A DNA stretch of 64,000 nucleotides from Hepsetus odoe (GCA_017165825.1 CM029387.1:9659467-9723466); one strand, 5' to 3'; numbered from the stretch's first letter, positions 48,236-60,056 are shown. A program made the numbers and translations. The notes: generated by a model from the sequence alone, not told the origin.

Positions 48236-48307
48236 AGAGGATCAACCCACGGGCTACCGGGCCCATTGAGCTAAGTCCAACGCCTTAACCACTCGGCCAT
48301 CCTGGTT
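48236..48307 (-). pseudogene. Decayed tRNA-Leu (unit B, first)
   Basis: The 5' half is intact (plus strand gccttaaccactcggccatc then ctggttcc), but the anticodon and T arms are damaged (gggcccattgagctaagtcc). Confidence 0.8.
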
Positions 48308-48364
48308 CCTAAAAGCCTTTCGGAAAAAAGTTTTCAGAAGCCCAACATCAGCAAAGATTGTTGT

Positions 48365-48432
48365 TTGAACCCAAGTGGACAGTCGTCCGTTGTGTGTTAA
48401 GTCCTGTGTCTTAACCACTGAAGAACTTGGTC
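48365..48432 (-). pseudogene. Decayed tRNA-Leu (unit B, second)
   Basis: tgaacccaagtggacagtcg followed by gtcttaaccactgaagaact; only the T arm to variable arm and part of the D arm remain. Confidence 0.6.
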
Positions 48433-49246
48433 CTTTAGATTAAGGAATGGATGGGCATTCGAAAAGAAAGTGGATAAAAATGAGGCTGTGATAGAGACGT
48501 TTACAAACCAGTGCGATCACAATTATTATATTTCAAATGTCACTGGACCTCTTTCTCCAGTGACTTTCCAGATCATAACCGTAACTGTAATTTCAAACAT
48601 CTGGAGGCACTACTTTTCACTTCCCGCGAGAAAAGCCCAAGAATATGATCTTCAGTAATGTTGTCAAGAGAACATTCCCTTTCTTCTTCTTCTATCGACT
48701 ACTCCTGCTAGCAGTTTTCACAGCAGATCGACCGTCTCCATTTCTTCCTGTTTTCTGCATCTTCCTCCTTCAGAATACTGCCTGCATGATCTCTCTCTCA
48801 CAACATCCATAAGCCTTCTGTACAACATACAACATTTCAACAAGATCTTAAATGTAAAATGTTTGTTTTATAGTACAAGGCTTGTGGAGGAATGAAAGAC
48901 AAGTCAATGACTCTTTGTATAATACCAGCAGTGAATGCGATGCCTCCCTGGGAGGTTGGTACATTCCACTAACTTTGTTTCAGTCTGTCAAAGCGGCACA
49001 AAAAGTGCCACCTAAATCTGAGACCCGCTTTGACAGAAAGCATTATTATATTTGTGTGTAAATATATAACTACAACAGACATGAAAACACAAATCATTTT
49101 CTAAAAATACTTTATATATTTAGAATTAATTTTTTGTGGCAAACTTATTATTGATATTCAAACTTGTATTCCCCAGGCAAGATTAAACCAAATTCTAGAC
49201 ACACACACACACACGCACACACACACACACACACATATATGTATAC

Positions 49247-49795
49247 AATACTGTGCAAACGTTTTAGGCAGGTGTGAAAAAATGCTGTAAACAAAGAATG
49301 CTTTCAGAAATGGAAGTGTTAATCATTTATTTTCATCAATCAACAAAATGCAGTGAATGAACAAAAGAGAAATCTAAATCAAATCAATATTTGGTGTGAC
49401 CACCCTTTGCCTTCAAAACAGCATCAGTTCTTCTAGGTACACTTGCACACAGTTTTTGAAGGAACTCAGCTGGTAGGTTGTTCCAAACATCTTGGAGAAC
49501 TAAGCACAGATCTTCTGTGGATGTAGGCTTCCTCACATCCTTCTGTCTCTTCATGTAATCCAGACACACTGGATGATGTTGAGATCAGGGCTCTGTGGGG
49601 GCCAGAAGAACTGATGCTGGTTTGAAGGCAAAAGGTAGTAACACCAGATATTGATTTGATTTAGATTTTTCTTTTGTTCACTCACTTTGCATTTTGTAAA
49701 TTGATAAAAAATAAACAATCATTATTTATATTTCTGAAAGCATTCTTTGTTTACAGCATTTTTTCCACACCTGCCTAAAACTTTTGCACAGTACG
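49247..49795. mobile_element. Fold-back Tc1 derivative with two copies of the transposase 3' end
   Basis: The ends are inverted: tactgtgcaaacgttttagg on the left and cctaaaacttttgcacagta on the right. On the minus strand 49384-49569 encodes the C-terminal part of Tc1 transposase (LQDVWNNLPAEFLQKLCASV ... AKGGHTKY, stop). After a junction at about 49597 the same C-terminal stretch resumes on the plus strand (RRTDAGLKAKGSNTRY). Both arms therefore derive from the same 3' end of a Tc1 element. A truncated copy with the same junction is at 23691-23945. It interrupts repeat unit C. Confidence 0.85.
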
Positions 49796-49874
49796 AAGCT
49801 GTTCTTTATTCCTTCTAAACAGCTTGGTCATCATAGAATCTGTCAAATAAACTTCAGGGTAGAGGCCCAGCATT

Positions 49875-49957
49875 TACCAGGAGTGGGGATTGAACCCACG
49901 TGGACTACCGTCCATTGGAGCTTAAATCCAACGCCTTAACCACTCGGCCATCCTGGT
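49875..49957 (-). tRNA. tRNA-Leu, anticodon TAA, array copy 1
   Basis: 83 nt with all arms paired: acceptor ACCAGGA/TCCTGGT, anticodon stem TTGGA/TCCAA with loop TTTAAGC, variable arm TGGAC GGTA GTCCA, T loop TTCAATC. The leader (tctatgga) and downstream spacer match those of the composite element at 32614. There is no run of four T in the following 50 nt. Confidence 0.85.
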
Positions 49958-50271
49958 TCCATAGAGAAAAGTGCTGAAGCACTGAGGAATAAAGTGAGAG
50001 CACAAGATGAAATCAAAAAAGAGTGATATTTTGTTATAAATAAAATAACAATAATCTGCCAAGAATCTTGTAAAAAATTTTAAGATGGGCCAAAAAAGCA
50101 ACATCACAGTTATATTCCAATTAGCAGACACCCTTTTCCAGAGCCATTTACAAAATCAATTGCAACAAATTCTATTAGTCCATCCTCATCAAGCACAACG
50201 AAAAACTCAAAAAGCATCTTTAACTCTGACACCTCCAGCTCTGCCGCCTGTCGTTTCAGTGCCACTTGCCT

Positions 50272-50412
50272 AAACTCTCTTCTTCACCTCTCTTCCACAC
50301 TCGCTGTTACTCTGCAATGTTGGTCCCAAGTATTTAAGGTGGAGGAGTTTAAATACTTGGGATCATCAGTGCAGAGTAACTGAGTGTGGAAGAGAGGTGA
50401 AGAAGAGAGTGC
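50272..50412. repeat. ~65-bp-arm palindrome made from a LINE fragment
   Basis: The left arm begins ctctcttcttcacctctctt and the right arm ends gaggtgaagaagagagt, with a loop of about 11 nt centred near 50341. The right arm reads EFKYLGSSVQS, a stretch typical of an RTE-like reverse transcriptase, so the LINE piece is present head to head. Confidence 0.85.
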
Positions 50413-51055
50413 AGGAACTGCTGCATGTCCAGCATTTCTAATTAAATTTATTTAAATTATTTTTATCATTGTAATAATACTACTAATAGGTTTCTTGATA
50501 ATGTTGTCAAAAGAGCACTCCCACTTGTTGTAAACCACACTGAAATAAATCAAAAACATACACATGCTCCAAACCCAGTTGTCGAGCTGGCAAAGGCCCT
50601 TGACACAGTTGCTGAGATTGTGACGCTTTCCCGTGTTTTCTGATTCCAGAGTCTTAAATTGACATTGCAACAGTTTTAAAGCCATTGCAAAGGACATATC
50701 ATTGAATTTTTTTAGAATCAAGTCCTATGTTATTTTTCCAGATGTTATTTTGCAACCAATACAAGCTTTTCCCCCATTTGATTTTAGGTCATCCAGGTTA
50801 ACATACTACCTTTTCCTTTGGTAATTTATTTGCATTTATTTGTAGATAATTGCTAAAAAACTGATAAATTGTGACACTCCTCTCTGTACCTCAGCAGTAA
50901 AGTTTAAGGTCCTTTCTGCAGGATGGTCTAATCTCATGTGCTAAGGCTGAGTGTGGCTGTAACCAACACCATGCTTGCAATGTTCTTCACCGCTGCTAAA
51001 CAACTTTGTCATCATAGAATTTATCAAATGAACTCCAGGGTAGAGGACCAGCATT
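50413..51055. repeat. Flank of a tRNA-Leu duplication unit
   Basis: Contains the signature words 'taatgttgtcaaaagagcac', 'ctccaaacccagttgtcgag' and 'catccaggttaacatactac', which recur near 52960-53320, 55240-55580, 57060-57130 (inverted), 57780-57870 (inverted), 58800-58930 and 62510-62560. No gene. Confidence 0.75.
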
Positions 51056-51138
51056 TACCAGGAGTGGGGATCGAACCCACGTGGACAGTTGTCCATTGGA
51101 TCTTAAGTCCAACGCCTTAACCACTCGGCCATCCTGGT
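51056..51138 (-). tRNA. tRNA-Leu, anticodon TAA, array copy 2
   Basis: 83 nt, with perfect acceptor, anticodon stem (TTGGA/TCCAA, loop CTTAAGA), variable arm (TGGAC AACT GTCCA) and T arm (GTGGG TTCGATC CCCAC). The A and B boxes are intact. No oligo-T terminator follows closely. Confidence 0.88.
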
Positions 51139-51369
51139 TCCTAAAATTCTTTTGAAAAAAGTTTACAGAAGCACAACATCAGCAAAGATTGTTGTTTGAA
51201 TCACGTCCCAGGGAGAAAGTCTAAGAATATGATATCTCAGTGATGTTGTCAAGAGAACATTCCCTTTCTTCTTCTTCTATCGACTACTCCTACTAGCAGT
51301 TGTCCACTGTTTAAATCCACTACCTCAAGCACTCAGCCATCCTGGCTCCAACCTGTATAGCTTAGCTGT

Positions 51370-52600
51370 AAAATTTTCCTTTCACTCTTGCTGCTTTCAC
51401 GAATCACGGACCACTCCAGCCACTCTTTTCCACACATTCCAACCTGCCTGCAATCTGTTCTTCACCTCTCTTCCACACTCGCCTTTACTCTGAACTGTTA
51501 ATCCCAAGTATTTATATTCCCCCTTTGTCACTTCTACTCCCTGCATCTTAACCACTTCACTTTACTTTACACTCATGTATTTTGTCTTTGTCCTGCTTAC
51601 TTTCATTCCTCTCCTCTCAAGAGCATATATCTCCATCTCTCCAGGTTCTCCTCAAGCTGCTCCCTACTCTCGTGACAGATCACGATATCATCAGCAAACA
51701 TCCTCATCCATGGGGACTTCTGTCAAACCTCATCTAGACCAGCAGTCTTTCCATTCTTCATTCTCTTCATTGCTGGCCTCATTTCCATTTGGCTTATTCG
51801 CTGCACATACTGGTTCACTATCCTCACACCATCCAATCTTCTCTCTCTCATTCTCTTCATTCATCAGCCCCTCAAAGTACTCTTTTCATCTGCTCAACAT
51901 GCTCTGCTCATTTGTGAGTATCCTGCTGCATTTGCGAGACCTGCTGCACATCTTACCTAGCTTTGTCTCTCTTTCTAGCCATTTGGCATAGGCCCTTTTC
52001 TCCCTCTTTTCTGTCCAAGCTCTCATGCAATTCACCAAACACTTTATCTTTAGCCTTTGCAACTGCTTTCTATGCCCTTCATGTCCTTGCTCTCCTGTTT
52101 AATCCACCTGCGTGCATTTTCCTTCACTCTTATGCGTCACCTTGTGCATCACCTCCTCCTTCTTTTTAAAATAAGTATTAACTACAGCCACTTCCATCCT
52201 TTTCACAAAATCTACTTCAAACTCATCACCCTACCTGACACCCTCTTCACCTCCAAAACACTCTTCACACACTCTTCCTTCAGGATAACACCTACCCCAT
52301 TCCTCCTTCCATCCACACCATGGTAGAACAGTTTAAACCCTCCAATACACTTGGCCTTACTACCCTTCCATCGAGTCTCTTGCACTCATAAAATATCAAC
52401 TTTCCCTCTCTCATATCAGCTAATTCTCTCCCTTTACCAGTCATGCTGCCAACATTCAAATTTCCTACCCTCACTTCCACTCTTCTCCCCTTCTGTCTCT
52501 GCTCCTGCTTCCAGACATGTGTCCGCATATTTGACTTGGCACAATTTTTACACTGGATGTCCTTCCTGACATAACCCTCTCCATTTATCTAAACTTGGGA
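51370..52600 (-). mobile_element. RTE-like LINE remnant
   Basis: The reverse complement encodes two recognisable pieces in the right order. An endonuclease start (VRVGNLNVGSMTGKGRELAD, about 52480-52400) precedes a reverse-transcriptase FADDIVICH catalytic block (about 51700-51670). Downstream, near 51490-51520, is the reverse complement of the 'aaatacttggga' word. Large deletions and frameshifts between them make it inactive. Confidence 0.8.
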
Positions 52601-53645
52601 CTGGCACAAAAAATACACTGGCTTGTGACTTTTTACAGAGCTCAACAGTCAACAGCATCAACAGTCAGAAACTGATGTAAAATGTCAGTTAATGGTTTCT
52701 TGCAAACTTCTTATTTGCTGCATTAACAGCAGACCGAATGCAGACCAAATGCATTAGCAGCAGACCTAATAGGTAAAATGTCCAGCTATCATTCTCCTAG
52801 AGATGTCTACATGAAGGGAAAGGGGATGCTAGCAGGAGAGACCTTAGCATGAAGGTGACCTTAGGATGTCCGGTTAGTTCACAGAAACATCTGAGGCATA
52901 ATTTTTCACTTTCTAGTAAAGTAAAACCAGGAAATATTTATGATTTCTCAAATATTATTTCAATTGTTATCAGAGAACACTCACACTTGTAAACCACACT
53001 GAAATTAATCTAATTGTTTTGCACATACTCCAGACCCAATCTTCTAGCCATCACAATAGTCCCTTGTCAAAGTTGCTGAGACTGTAATAGTGCGATCCCA
53101 TTTCTTTCTGCTTCTAAAAGAGTCTTGAAGGACATTGCAACAGTTTTAAAGCCATTACAAAATATGTCCTTAAAAATACCAGTAAAGTTTTGAGAATCCA
53201 GTCCTAGGTTGTTTACCAGACATTCATTTTTGAAGGTATGACATATATATGGGCATTTTCCCTTTTGATCCTGTGATTATCACTTTACCACTCCATCCAT
53301 GTGAAGTCATCCAGGTTAACATACTAGTTTTCCCTTTGGCAGTTTACTGCCTTTTATTGGAGGATAATTACTTTATTGGTGAATTATTGTCATACAACTC
53401 TGAGTGTGACAATGCAAAAAACTGAGTACCTCTTTAGCACAACTTTTTTCTTTTCTGCAAGACTGTCTAACCTCATCAGCTGAGGCTGAGTGCAGCGGTA
53501 CTCAACTCTTAAGACAGAATAAAGCTTAGCCCCCTCTTGTTGGAAACTTTTGAACCACACTGGTGCTTCTTGTATCAGACACCCCTCCTTTATGTGTGAG
53601 ATTTCACCATACCTGCAATGTTCATTACCCCTTGTAAACACAATT
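52601..53645. repeat. Flank of a tRNA-Leu duplication unit lacking its tRNA
   Basis: Repeats the signature order of the 50.4-51.0 kb flank ('catactccagacccaatctt', 'tcatccaggttaacatacta', 'gactgtctaacctcatcagc'), but where a tRNA-Leu would be expected there is unrelated sequence and a SINE. Confidence 0.65.
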
Positions 53646-53846
53646 AGGGGCAGTGGTGGCCTAGTGGTTAGGGCATCAGCCACATGATTGGCGGCTCGGG
53701 GTTTGAACCCCTTCCCAATGGGTTGCCCTGAAGTACCCTTGGGCAAGGTGCCGTCCCTGTCCTGCGATGGACTAGTGACCTGTCCAGAGTATGTCCCCCA
53801 TCCTCGCCCTGTGTGCACCCAGTGCAAGTGGCAGAAAATGGATGGA
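53646..53846 (+). mobile_element. SINE family A
   Basis: Head gggcagtggtggcctagtgg, B-box-like ggtttgaacccc and GGAT tail, with an internal deletion in the body. Confidence 0.85.
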
Positions 53847-54756
53847 TGGGTCTCAACCATCATTGTCCACTTGCCCAAGAGAATGTATGGGCAATTGAGT
53901 GTGGATACCATAAAGAAAGGAAAATTGTGCTGTGTGACCATATTTAACCAATTAGGGCTCCCTGCAATAAGAAGAAGAAACTAAATGAAAAGTATTCTTA
54001 TTTAATATAATTTTGATTTTAGGTTTGATCTTTTCTGCAAAAAAAGTTAAATATCACAGTTGTGTCAGTATCACAGTATCACCTGTATCTCTCTGTTAAA
54101 CTGCCCATTCATTCTCTTAGCCAAAAAGACCAGATTTTACAATAACAAGTAATTAACCCTAACTGACTCAGAAAGTTTCTCTTAAGGCCAAATGGTGAAA
54201 TGCTCAAATTGTTTCAAACGCCCATCTCTGTTAAATAAGCTGGGGCTGAATTCTCAAAGCTTCACGAAGGTTTTTAAAGACATCTGTCATCTTGTGATGA
54301 CTTTAAAACTGTTGTGTTTTAAACACAACTTTGTTTTTTAAATGCAGCAACTACTGCAAGCAGGACAAATGGGCCAAGGCCTACCTGTGATGACTAGACA
54401 ACTGGGTTTGGAGCATCTGTAAAACATTTAGAATTTCAGTGTGGCTTACAACAATATGGAGTTTTCTCCTGACAACAAAATTTAGAGATCATAAATATTT
54501 CCTGATTTCAATCTTTTTTTTTTGAGACTTGCTCATCTCTGCCTCTGTCCCAAAACTTCACTGAGGTGATTAACAACTGTAGTTCTAAGGGTTTTATGTA
54601 TTTACTTATTCAGAATAAAAACTTTATATCTCCAAAAAATTAATTTACAGGACGAGATATAGACTTTTTTTATCTTACAAGTTTGCTATTAAGGGGGATC
54701 AGTGGTGCATATCCAAAGTCACATTGAAATTGCAGATGCTAAATTGCCCTTAGGTA
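53847..54756. repeat. Diverged duplication-unit sequence
   Basis: The interval 54520-54670 ('catctctgcctctgtcccaa', 'acttcactgaggtgattaac') is repeated at 56552-56690. The interval 54240-54430 reads as an inverted copy of the flank seen at 50.5 kb. No gene. Confidence 0.6.
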
Positions 54757-54757
54757 T

Positions 54758-54813
<56 letters not shown>
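54757..54813. repeat. (TG)n microsatellite
   Basis: About 27 TG units. Confidence 0.95.
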
Positions 54814-54815
<2 letters not shown>

Positions 54816-55059
54816 TTCATTTGGCTAAAAGATTGAATGGACAGGTTTACAGGGAATGATGCTGTGAGGATGACACCCTAAAGCAATATTAGAATTATAC
54901 TTTTTAGCAGACATTATTCTCCAGAGCTTATTAGGTTATTAGGTTATTATAAGATTGTGTTAAGACTGAGAAAATAAAAAAAGGAAAAACACCTTAATCC
55001 CCACTTGCTTTACAGAATATACCCCAGTAAATTTCTAGACAGAACACCAGCATTGTCCG

Positions 55060-55132
55060 AGAATGTTGTTTGAACAATAGGCGGACGGTCATCCATGACA
55101 TCTTCAGCCCAACACCTTAACCACTCAGCCAT
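55060..55132 (-). pseudogene. Decayed tRNA-Leu
   Basis: The plus strand keeps caccttaaccactcagccat (the 5' half) and a battered variable arm (ggcggacggtcatccatgac). The acceptor and T arms are lost. Confidence 0.75.
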
Positions 55133-55794
55133 CGAACTTTTTGCCAACAAAGCAGCCTAGACCTTACAGCAGAGCCACTTACCAATAAAAAAAAAAACAT
55201 CCTAGTAAAGTTAAAATCAGGAAATATTTATGATCTCAAAATACTGTTGTCAAGATAACTCTCCATATTGTTGTTAACCACACTGAAATCCTTCAAAAAG
55301 TTTTACAGATACTCCAAATCCAGTTGTTTAGTCATCAAAGGTAGGTAAACATGTCAAAGTTGTTGAGATTATAATGCCTTTCCATTTTTCCTTCATTTTT
55401 CCTTCTAATAGATATACTTAAAATATAATGACATATTTAAAACACACCAGTTTTAAAGCCATTACAGGATTGGTTATTTCACAGATATGAGCTTTTAAAC
55501 CAATATGCATATGAACCAGTTTGGCCTAAACCTAAGACCTAAACCTTAACCACTCCATCCTTGGTAAACCTTCCAAACTGACATATTAGTTTTCCCTTTG
55601 GCAGTTTACCATTTCCATTTTTTTTTTTTTGAGGGACAACTGCCTTTATTGGTAAATCTATGTCACACAATTCTATGTATCTCAGTGGCACGATTTTCTG
55701 TTCTGTTTTGCAGGACTGCGTCATCTTACCTATAAAAGGACAGTAAGGCTGTGTTCAACTGTTCAAGACAGGCTGAAACACTTTTTTTTCCCTG

Positions 55795-56290
55795 GCCATT
55801 TTCACCAGCTGCTCCTGGTGGATCCCAAGGTCCCCCAGGGAAGCCACACTATAATCTTCCCTGGGTCTGCCCTGTTGTCAACTAACAACTCATCATGCCT
55901 GTAACACCTCTTCTGGTAGGCGCCAGGAAGGCTGCCTGACTATATCCTCAACACCTTAACTGGCTCATTTCAAGGCGAGAGGAGCAGGGAAGCTGTGGTT
56001 CTGTTCTCAGCTCCTTCTCAAGCTGCTCACCCGATCCCTAAGGGTTTTCCCAGCCAGCCTATAGAGGAAGTTCATTTCTGATACTTGTAGTTGCAGTTCT
56101 ATTCTTTCGCTCATTACCGAGAGGTCATGACCATAGGTGTTGGAACAACTGGTAAAATAAGAGCTTTGCTTTCTTGGTCAACTCCCTTTTCACCACAACA
56201 GTCCCAGGACCCCATAACTGTTGATCTCCTGCTCCTTTTTACCTTCACTCATGAATAAGATATTATCCAAAGGTACTTAAACTTGAGGCA
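55795..56290 (-). mobile_element. LINE 3' fragment
   Basis: Words such as 'ccccagggaagccacactat', 'cttctcaagctgctcacccg' and 'agggttttcccagccagcct' match a non-LTR element tail found throughout fish genomes. A second, shorter copy is at 59040-59540. Confidence 0.6.
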
Positions 56291-56739
56291 GTAACTCATT
56301 CCTAATCCAGAGGTATTAAGGCTGCTGGAGGCGTAATAAAGCCAACAGCACATCATTATCAGCAAAAGCAAAGATGTTATCCTGAGGCCACCCTACTGGA
56401 CACTGCCTACCCCTAGCTTTGCCTAGAAGGCAAATCACAAACAAAGACTGGGGACAAGAGACAGCCTTGACAGATTCCAACACCCACTGAGAACAAGCTT
56501 GAATTAGTGGCAAGAAGAAGAAGGCTGGGAAAGTATGATCGTCATAATAGGTCATCTCTGCCTCTATAGCAAGTTTCCCAAAACTTCACTGAGGTTATTA
56601 ACAACTTTATTTCTAAGGCATTTATGTATTTACTCATTCAGAACAAAACTTTGTATCTCAAAAAAATTACTTTTACTTTTACTTAGCAAGGCAGCAAAGC
56701 AGATATCAAGTTGTTTGTCTATAAGTCAGTATTAAGGGG

Positions 56740-56945
56740 GAATGGTGGTGCATGTCCAAAAAAAATTTGGGACTGCAGATGCTAAATTGCTCTTAGGTGT
56801 GAGTGTGTGTGTGTGCATGTGGATGTGTGTTTGTGTGTGTCTGTCCTGTGAGGGAGTGGCGAACTGTCCAGCCCTGTCCTCGCCTTTTGCCTTGTGGGAG
56901 CTGGGATAGGCTTCAGCACCACCCATGCCCTTAATAAGGACCCAA
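56740..56945. repeat. Dispersed repeat fragment
   Basis: Contains 'gcagatgctaaattgctctt', a TG run and 'gggataggcttcagcaccac'. It is a repeat of the same broad type as those at 4976 and 18100. Confidence 0.5.
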
Positions 56946-57175
56946 ACAAGTGGCTATGAAAATGAATGGGAGTGATCAGATGAGATTAGACAGTCTTGCA
57001 GAAAGAAAAACGTTATGCCAAAGAGGTACACAGAGTTGTGTGACAATGAATAACCAATAAAGCAATTATCCTCTAATAAAAGGCAGTAAACTGCTTAAGG
57101 GAAAACTAGTCTGTTAACCTGGATGACCTTGCATGGATGGAGTGGTGATGTTTTAATCAGAAAATCTGCAAAAGG

Positions 57176-57370
57176 TAGGTGGTGGTCTAGTGGTAGGGTA
57201 CTTGCTTATGGACCTATAGCTCAGGTCTCAGGTTTGAACCCCACCTAAGGCACTACCACAACTGGGTTGCAAGACCCTTAACCCTGAATTGCTCCAGGGG
57301 GACAGTCCCTGTAAATAGGATGTGGAAGTCACTCTGGATAAGAGTGTCTGCTAAATGCTGTAAATGTAAG
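57176..57370 (+). mobile_element. SINE family C
   Basis: Head gtggtggtctagtggtaggg, B-box-like ggtttgaaccccacc, tail gtgtctgctaaatgctgtaa. Unlike the copy at 32764, no tRNA-Leu precedes it. Confidence 0.85.
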
Positions 57371-57413
57371 ATCAAATGGGGACAAAAATTCTCAAATTTG
57401 GTTTCAAAAATGA

Positions 57414-57650
57414 GGGGGCAGTGGTGGCCTAGTGGTTAGGGCATTGGCCTCATGGTAGGAGAATCAGAGGTTCAAACCCCTTTCCAATGGATTGCCCTGA
57501 GGTACCCTTGAGCAAGGTGCCGTCCCCGTCCAGCTCCTCCCTGTGATGGGCTGACGACCTGTCCAGGGTGCGTCCCCTGTCCTCGCCCAGCAGCCCCCCC
57601 CCCCCCCCCTGGTGAGCCTGTTTTGGACAAGTGGCAGTAAATGGATGGAT
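57414..57650 (+). mobile_element. SINE family A with a perfect 14-bp target-site duplication
   Basis: ggtttcaaaaatga occurs at 57400-57413 and 57651-57664, exactly at the ends. It has the typical head (ggggcagtggtggcctagtg), a C homopolymer at about 57596-57610 and a GGAT tail. Confidence 0.92.
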
Positions 57651-58376
57651 GGTTTCAAAAATGAATGTCTGGTAAACAACCTAGGACTGATTCTCAATCT
57701 TCACTGATATTTTTAAGGACATCATTTGTAATGACTTTTAAACTGTTGTAATATCCTTCATGATTCTATTAGAAAAAAATGGGAAAGCATTACAATCTCA
57801 GCAACTTGGACAAGCAACTACTTGTAATGGCTAGAAGATTGGGTTTAGAGTATCTGCAAAACATTTCAATACATTCTTTGTTATGAAACACATTCACCAT
57901 GGCATCAACTCAATAATCCATCCATCTATAGAAATACCTGGTCGACTTTTAACAGGACTGGGGTCCTGGTAAATCATCCCGTGGATCTTTATTCCAACAC
58001 TTTAACCACTCTTCCCACTGGTTTGTTTGGCTAAGAGATTGAATGGACAGGTTTACAGAGAGTGATGCGGTGATAAGGATACACTAAAGCTATGTCAGGA
58101 GTATACATTTTAGCAGACATTCTTCTCCAGAGCTAATTATAAGATAATGTTAAGATTAAGAATATAAAAAGGCTTAAAAATTTACAGGATGAAGTAAAGC
58201 AGATATAGAATTTTTTATCTTATTAAAAATCGTATTTATCTTAAAGGATTATACATTTTAGCAGATGTTCTTCTCTGGAGCTTATTATAAGATAATGTTA
58301 AGAATTAAAAAAGCTTCATCTCCACTTGCTTTGTAACAGAATCTATCCCACCAGATTTCCAAAGAAGTCAAACATT

Positions 58377-58459
58377 TACCAGGAGTGGGGCTCGAACCCA
58401 CGAGGACAATTGTCCATTGGATCTTAAGTCCAACGCCTTAACCACTCGGCCATCCTGAT
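58377..58459 (-). tRNA. tRNA-Leu, anticodon TAA, array copy 3
   Basis: 83 nt with anticodon loop CTTAAGA and T arm GTGGG TTCGAGC CCCAC. The second acceptor pair is U-G instead of C-G, and the outer variable-arm pair is lost (TGGAC AATT GTCCT), so it is slightly degraded. No close T run downstream. Confidence 0.8.
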
Positions 58460-59039
58460 ACGTTGGAGTGATAGAAAAGATGGGCAATTGAATGTGGATA
58501 CTGGTGACACATACACACTACAGCAACATCACAATTATATTCATATTTTGCAACTAACAGGGTAGACCTTATAGCAGAGCCACTTGCCAATTCAAACTTA
58601 TAAAATAAAAAAATAGGTAAGAATGTTGCTCCTTCTCCTGTTAAGTTATTTGTTAGTTTTTTGGAGAAACTAATCTGTCCACATGATCATACCTTCTCAG
58701 CCTACCCAGATCATAACTGGCAACTACAGCAATTCTCAAAAAAAAAAAAAAAAAGCAGCATTTTTCACATCCTAGTAAGAATAAAACCAGGAAATATTTA
58801 TGATCTCTAAATAATGCTGTCAAGAGAACTCTTCATATTGTTGTTAATCACACTGAAATAAAAAGTTTTACAAATACTGCAAACAAAGTTGTCATCACGG
58901 GTAGGCACACTTGTCAAAGTTGCTGAGATTTTAAGGCCTTTCCATTTTTTCCTGCCTTTGAACCAAAATGGGCCTTTGAACCAAAATGAGAATTTACTCT
59001 TTGGCCTGAAGAGCTACACCTTAACCACTTCCCTGATGG

Positions 59040-59540
59040 ATACCCAAGTGTCCCAGGGAAGCCAAAACATAATCTTCCCTGGATCTGGCCAGTCAACTAA
59101 TAACTAACTAACTAATAACTGGTGGGTGGTGGTCTTGTGGTACTTGCATATGGCTCAAGAGGTCTTGGCTCATTTCAAGGAGAGAGGAGCAGAGGAGCAG
59201 TGGCTCTATTCTGAGCTCCTCCTTAAGCTGTTCACCTGAGCCCTAAGGGTGTTGCCAGCCAGCCAGCCAGCCTACGGAGAAAGTTAATTTCTGACAATTC
59301 TAGTTGCAGTGCTATTCATTCAATTGCTTTCTTGGTCAACTTTCTTATCACCTCAACAGTCTGGTACAGTGACCGAATAACTGTTGATCTCCTGCTCCTT
59401 TTTATCTTCACTCATGTAGAAGATATTATCCCAAAGATGTCATCCTGCCACCCTACTGGAACCTACTTGGCTCACAAACAGGATAGGGGCAAGAGCCTTG
59501 ACAGAGTCCAGCACATACTGAGAACAAGCTTGGCAAGAAT
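59040..59540 (-). mobile_element. LINE 3' fragment, second copy
   Basis: Shares 'gctcatttcaagg.gagagg', 'agggtgttgccagccagcca' and 'aactgttgatctcctgctcc' with 55795-56290. Confidence 0.6.
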
Positions 59541-59798
59541 GACACTAAGAATGCAACTGTTATACCAAACAATAATACTACACAATACATACAAAAGCCA
59601 TACCAAACAAATAAAACAAGGGTTTAGAACTAGTAGTCCATTCCCCCCAATTAAACTCCGCTAGGTTTTTCCATCATTGCCAACTTGATCGTTGTCTGCC
59701 CTCAAAACTATAGTGTCCCCAGATGGTCCTCTTTCCAGGAAATTTTGCCTTATCCCTAGAAAGTATCCCAGTATCTCACAGTGTTACATCATCTATAT

Positions 59799-60056
59799 AT
59801 GGGGCAGCGATGGCCTAGTGGTTAGGGAGCTAGCCCCCCCCCCTTCGGAAGATTGTGGGTTTGATTCCCTCACAAGTAGGTTGCCCTGAGGTACCCCTGA
59901 GCAAGGTACTGTCCCTGTCACTGCTCCCCAGGCGCTTTCAATAGCTGCCCACTGCTGCACGGTGTTTGTGTGCATGGGTTAAAAGCAGAGGTCCAATTTC
60001 GTTGTGGTTCATGCTTGCTGTGCTGTGACCTCGCAATGACAAGGGTTGTCACTTCG
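59799..60056 (+). mobile_element. SINE family B
   Basis: Head ggggcagcgatggcctagtg, 'tgccctgaggtacccctgag', tail 'ctgtgacctcgcaatgacaa'. A C homopolymer lies inside the head at about 59836-59844. Confidence 0.88.

Larger units (their letters stand above)
46203..49246. repeat. Three tandem copies of a ~1.3-kb unit beside the eef1d promoter
   Basis: Unit A 46203-47520, unit B 47521-48815 and unit C from 48816, broken at about 49246 by a transposon derivative. Each starts 'caacatttcaacaagatctt' and runs in the same order: 'ggaggttggtacattccact', a CA microsatellite, 'aacgggcaagtccagcattt', two decayed tRNA-Leu sequences, and a LINE-like end ('cagcagatcgaccgtctcca'). Units differ by many small indels. 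Confidence 0.9.

Noticed and set aside
51575..52569. Plus-strand open frames rich in Ser, Leu and Pro
   Set aside because: They are the antisense of an RTE-like LINE whose real coding sense is the minus strand.
53390..53941. 183-residue minus-strand open frame
   Set aside because: Its centre is the antisense of a SINE (the repeated GRGSNP/DHVADALTTRP peptide occurs at every family A copy), so it is not a gene.
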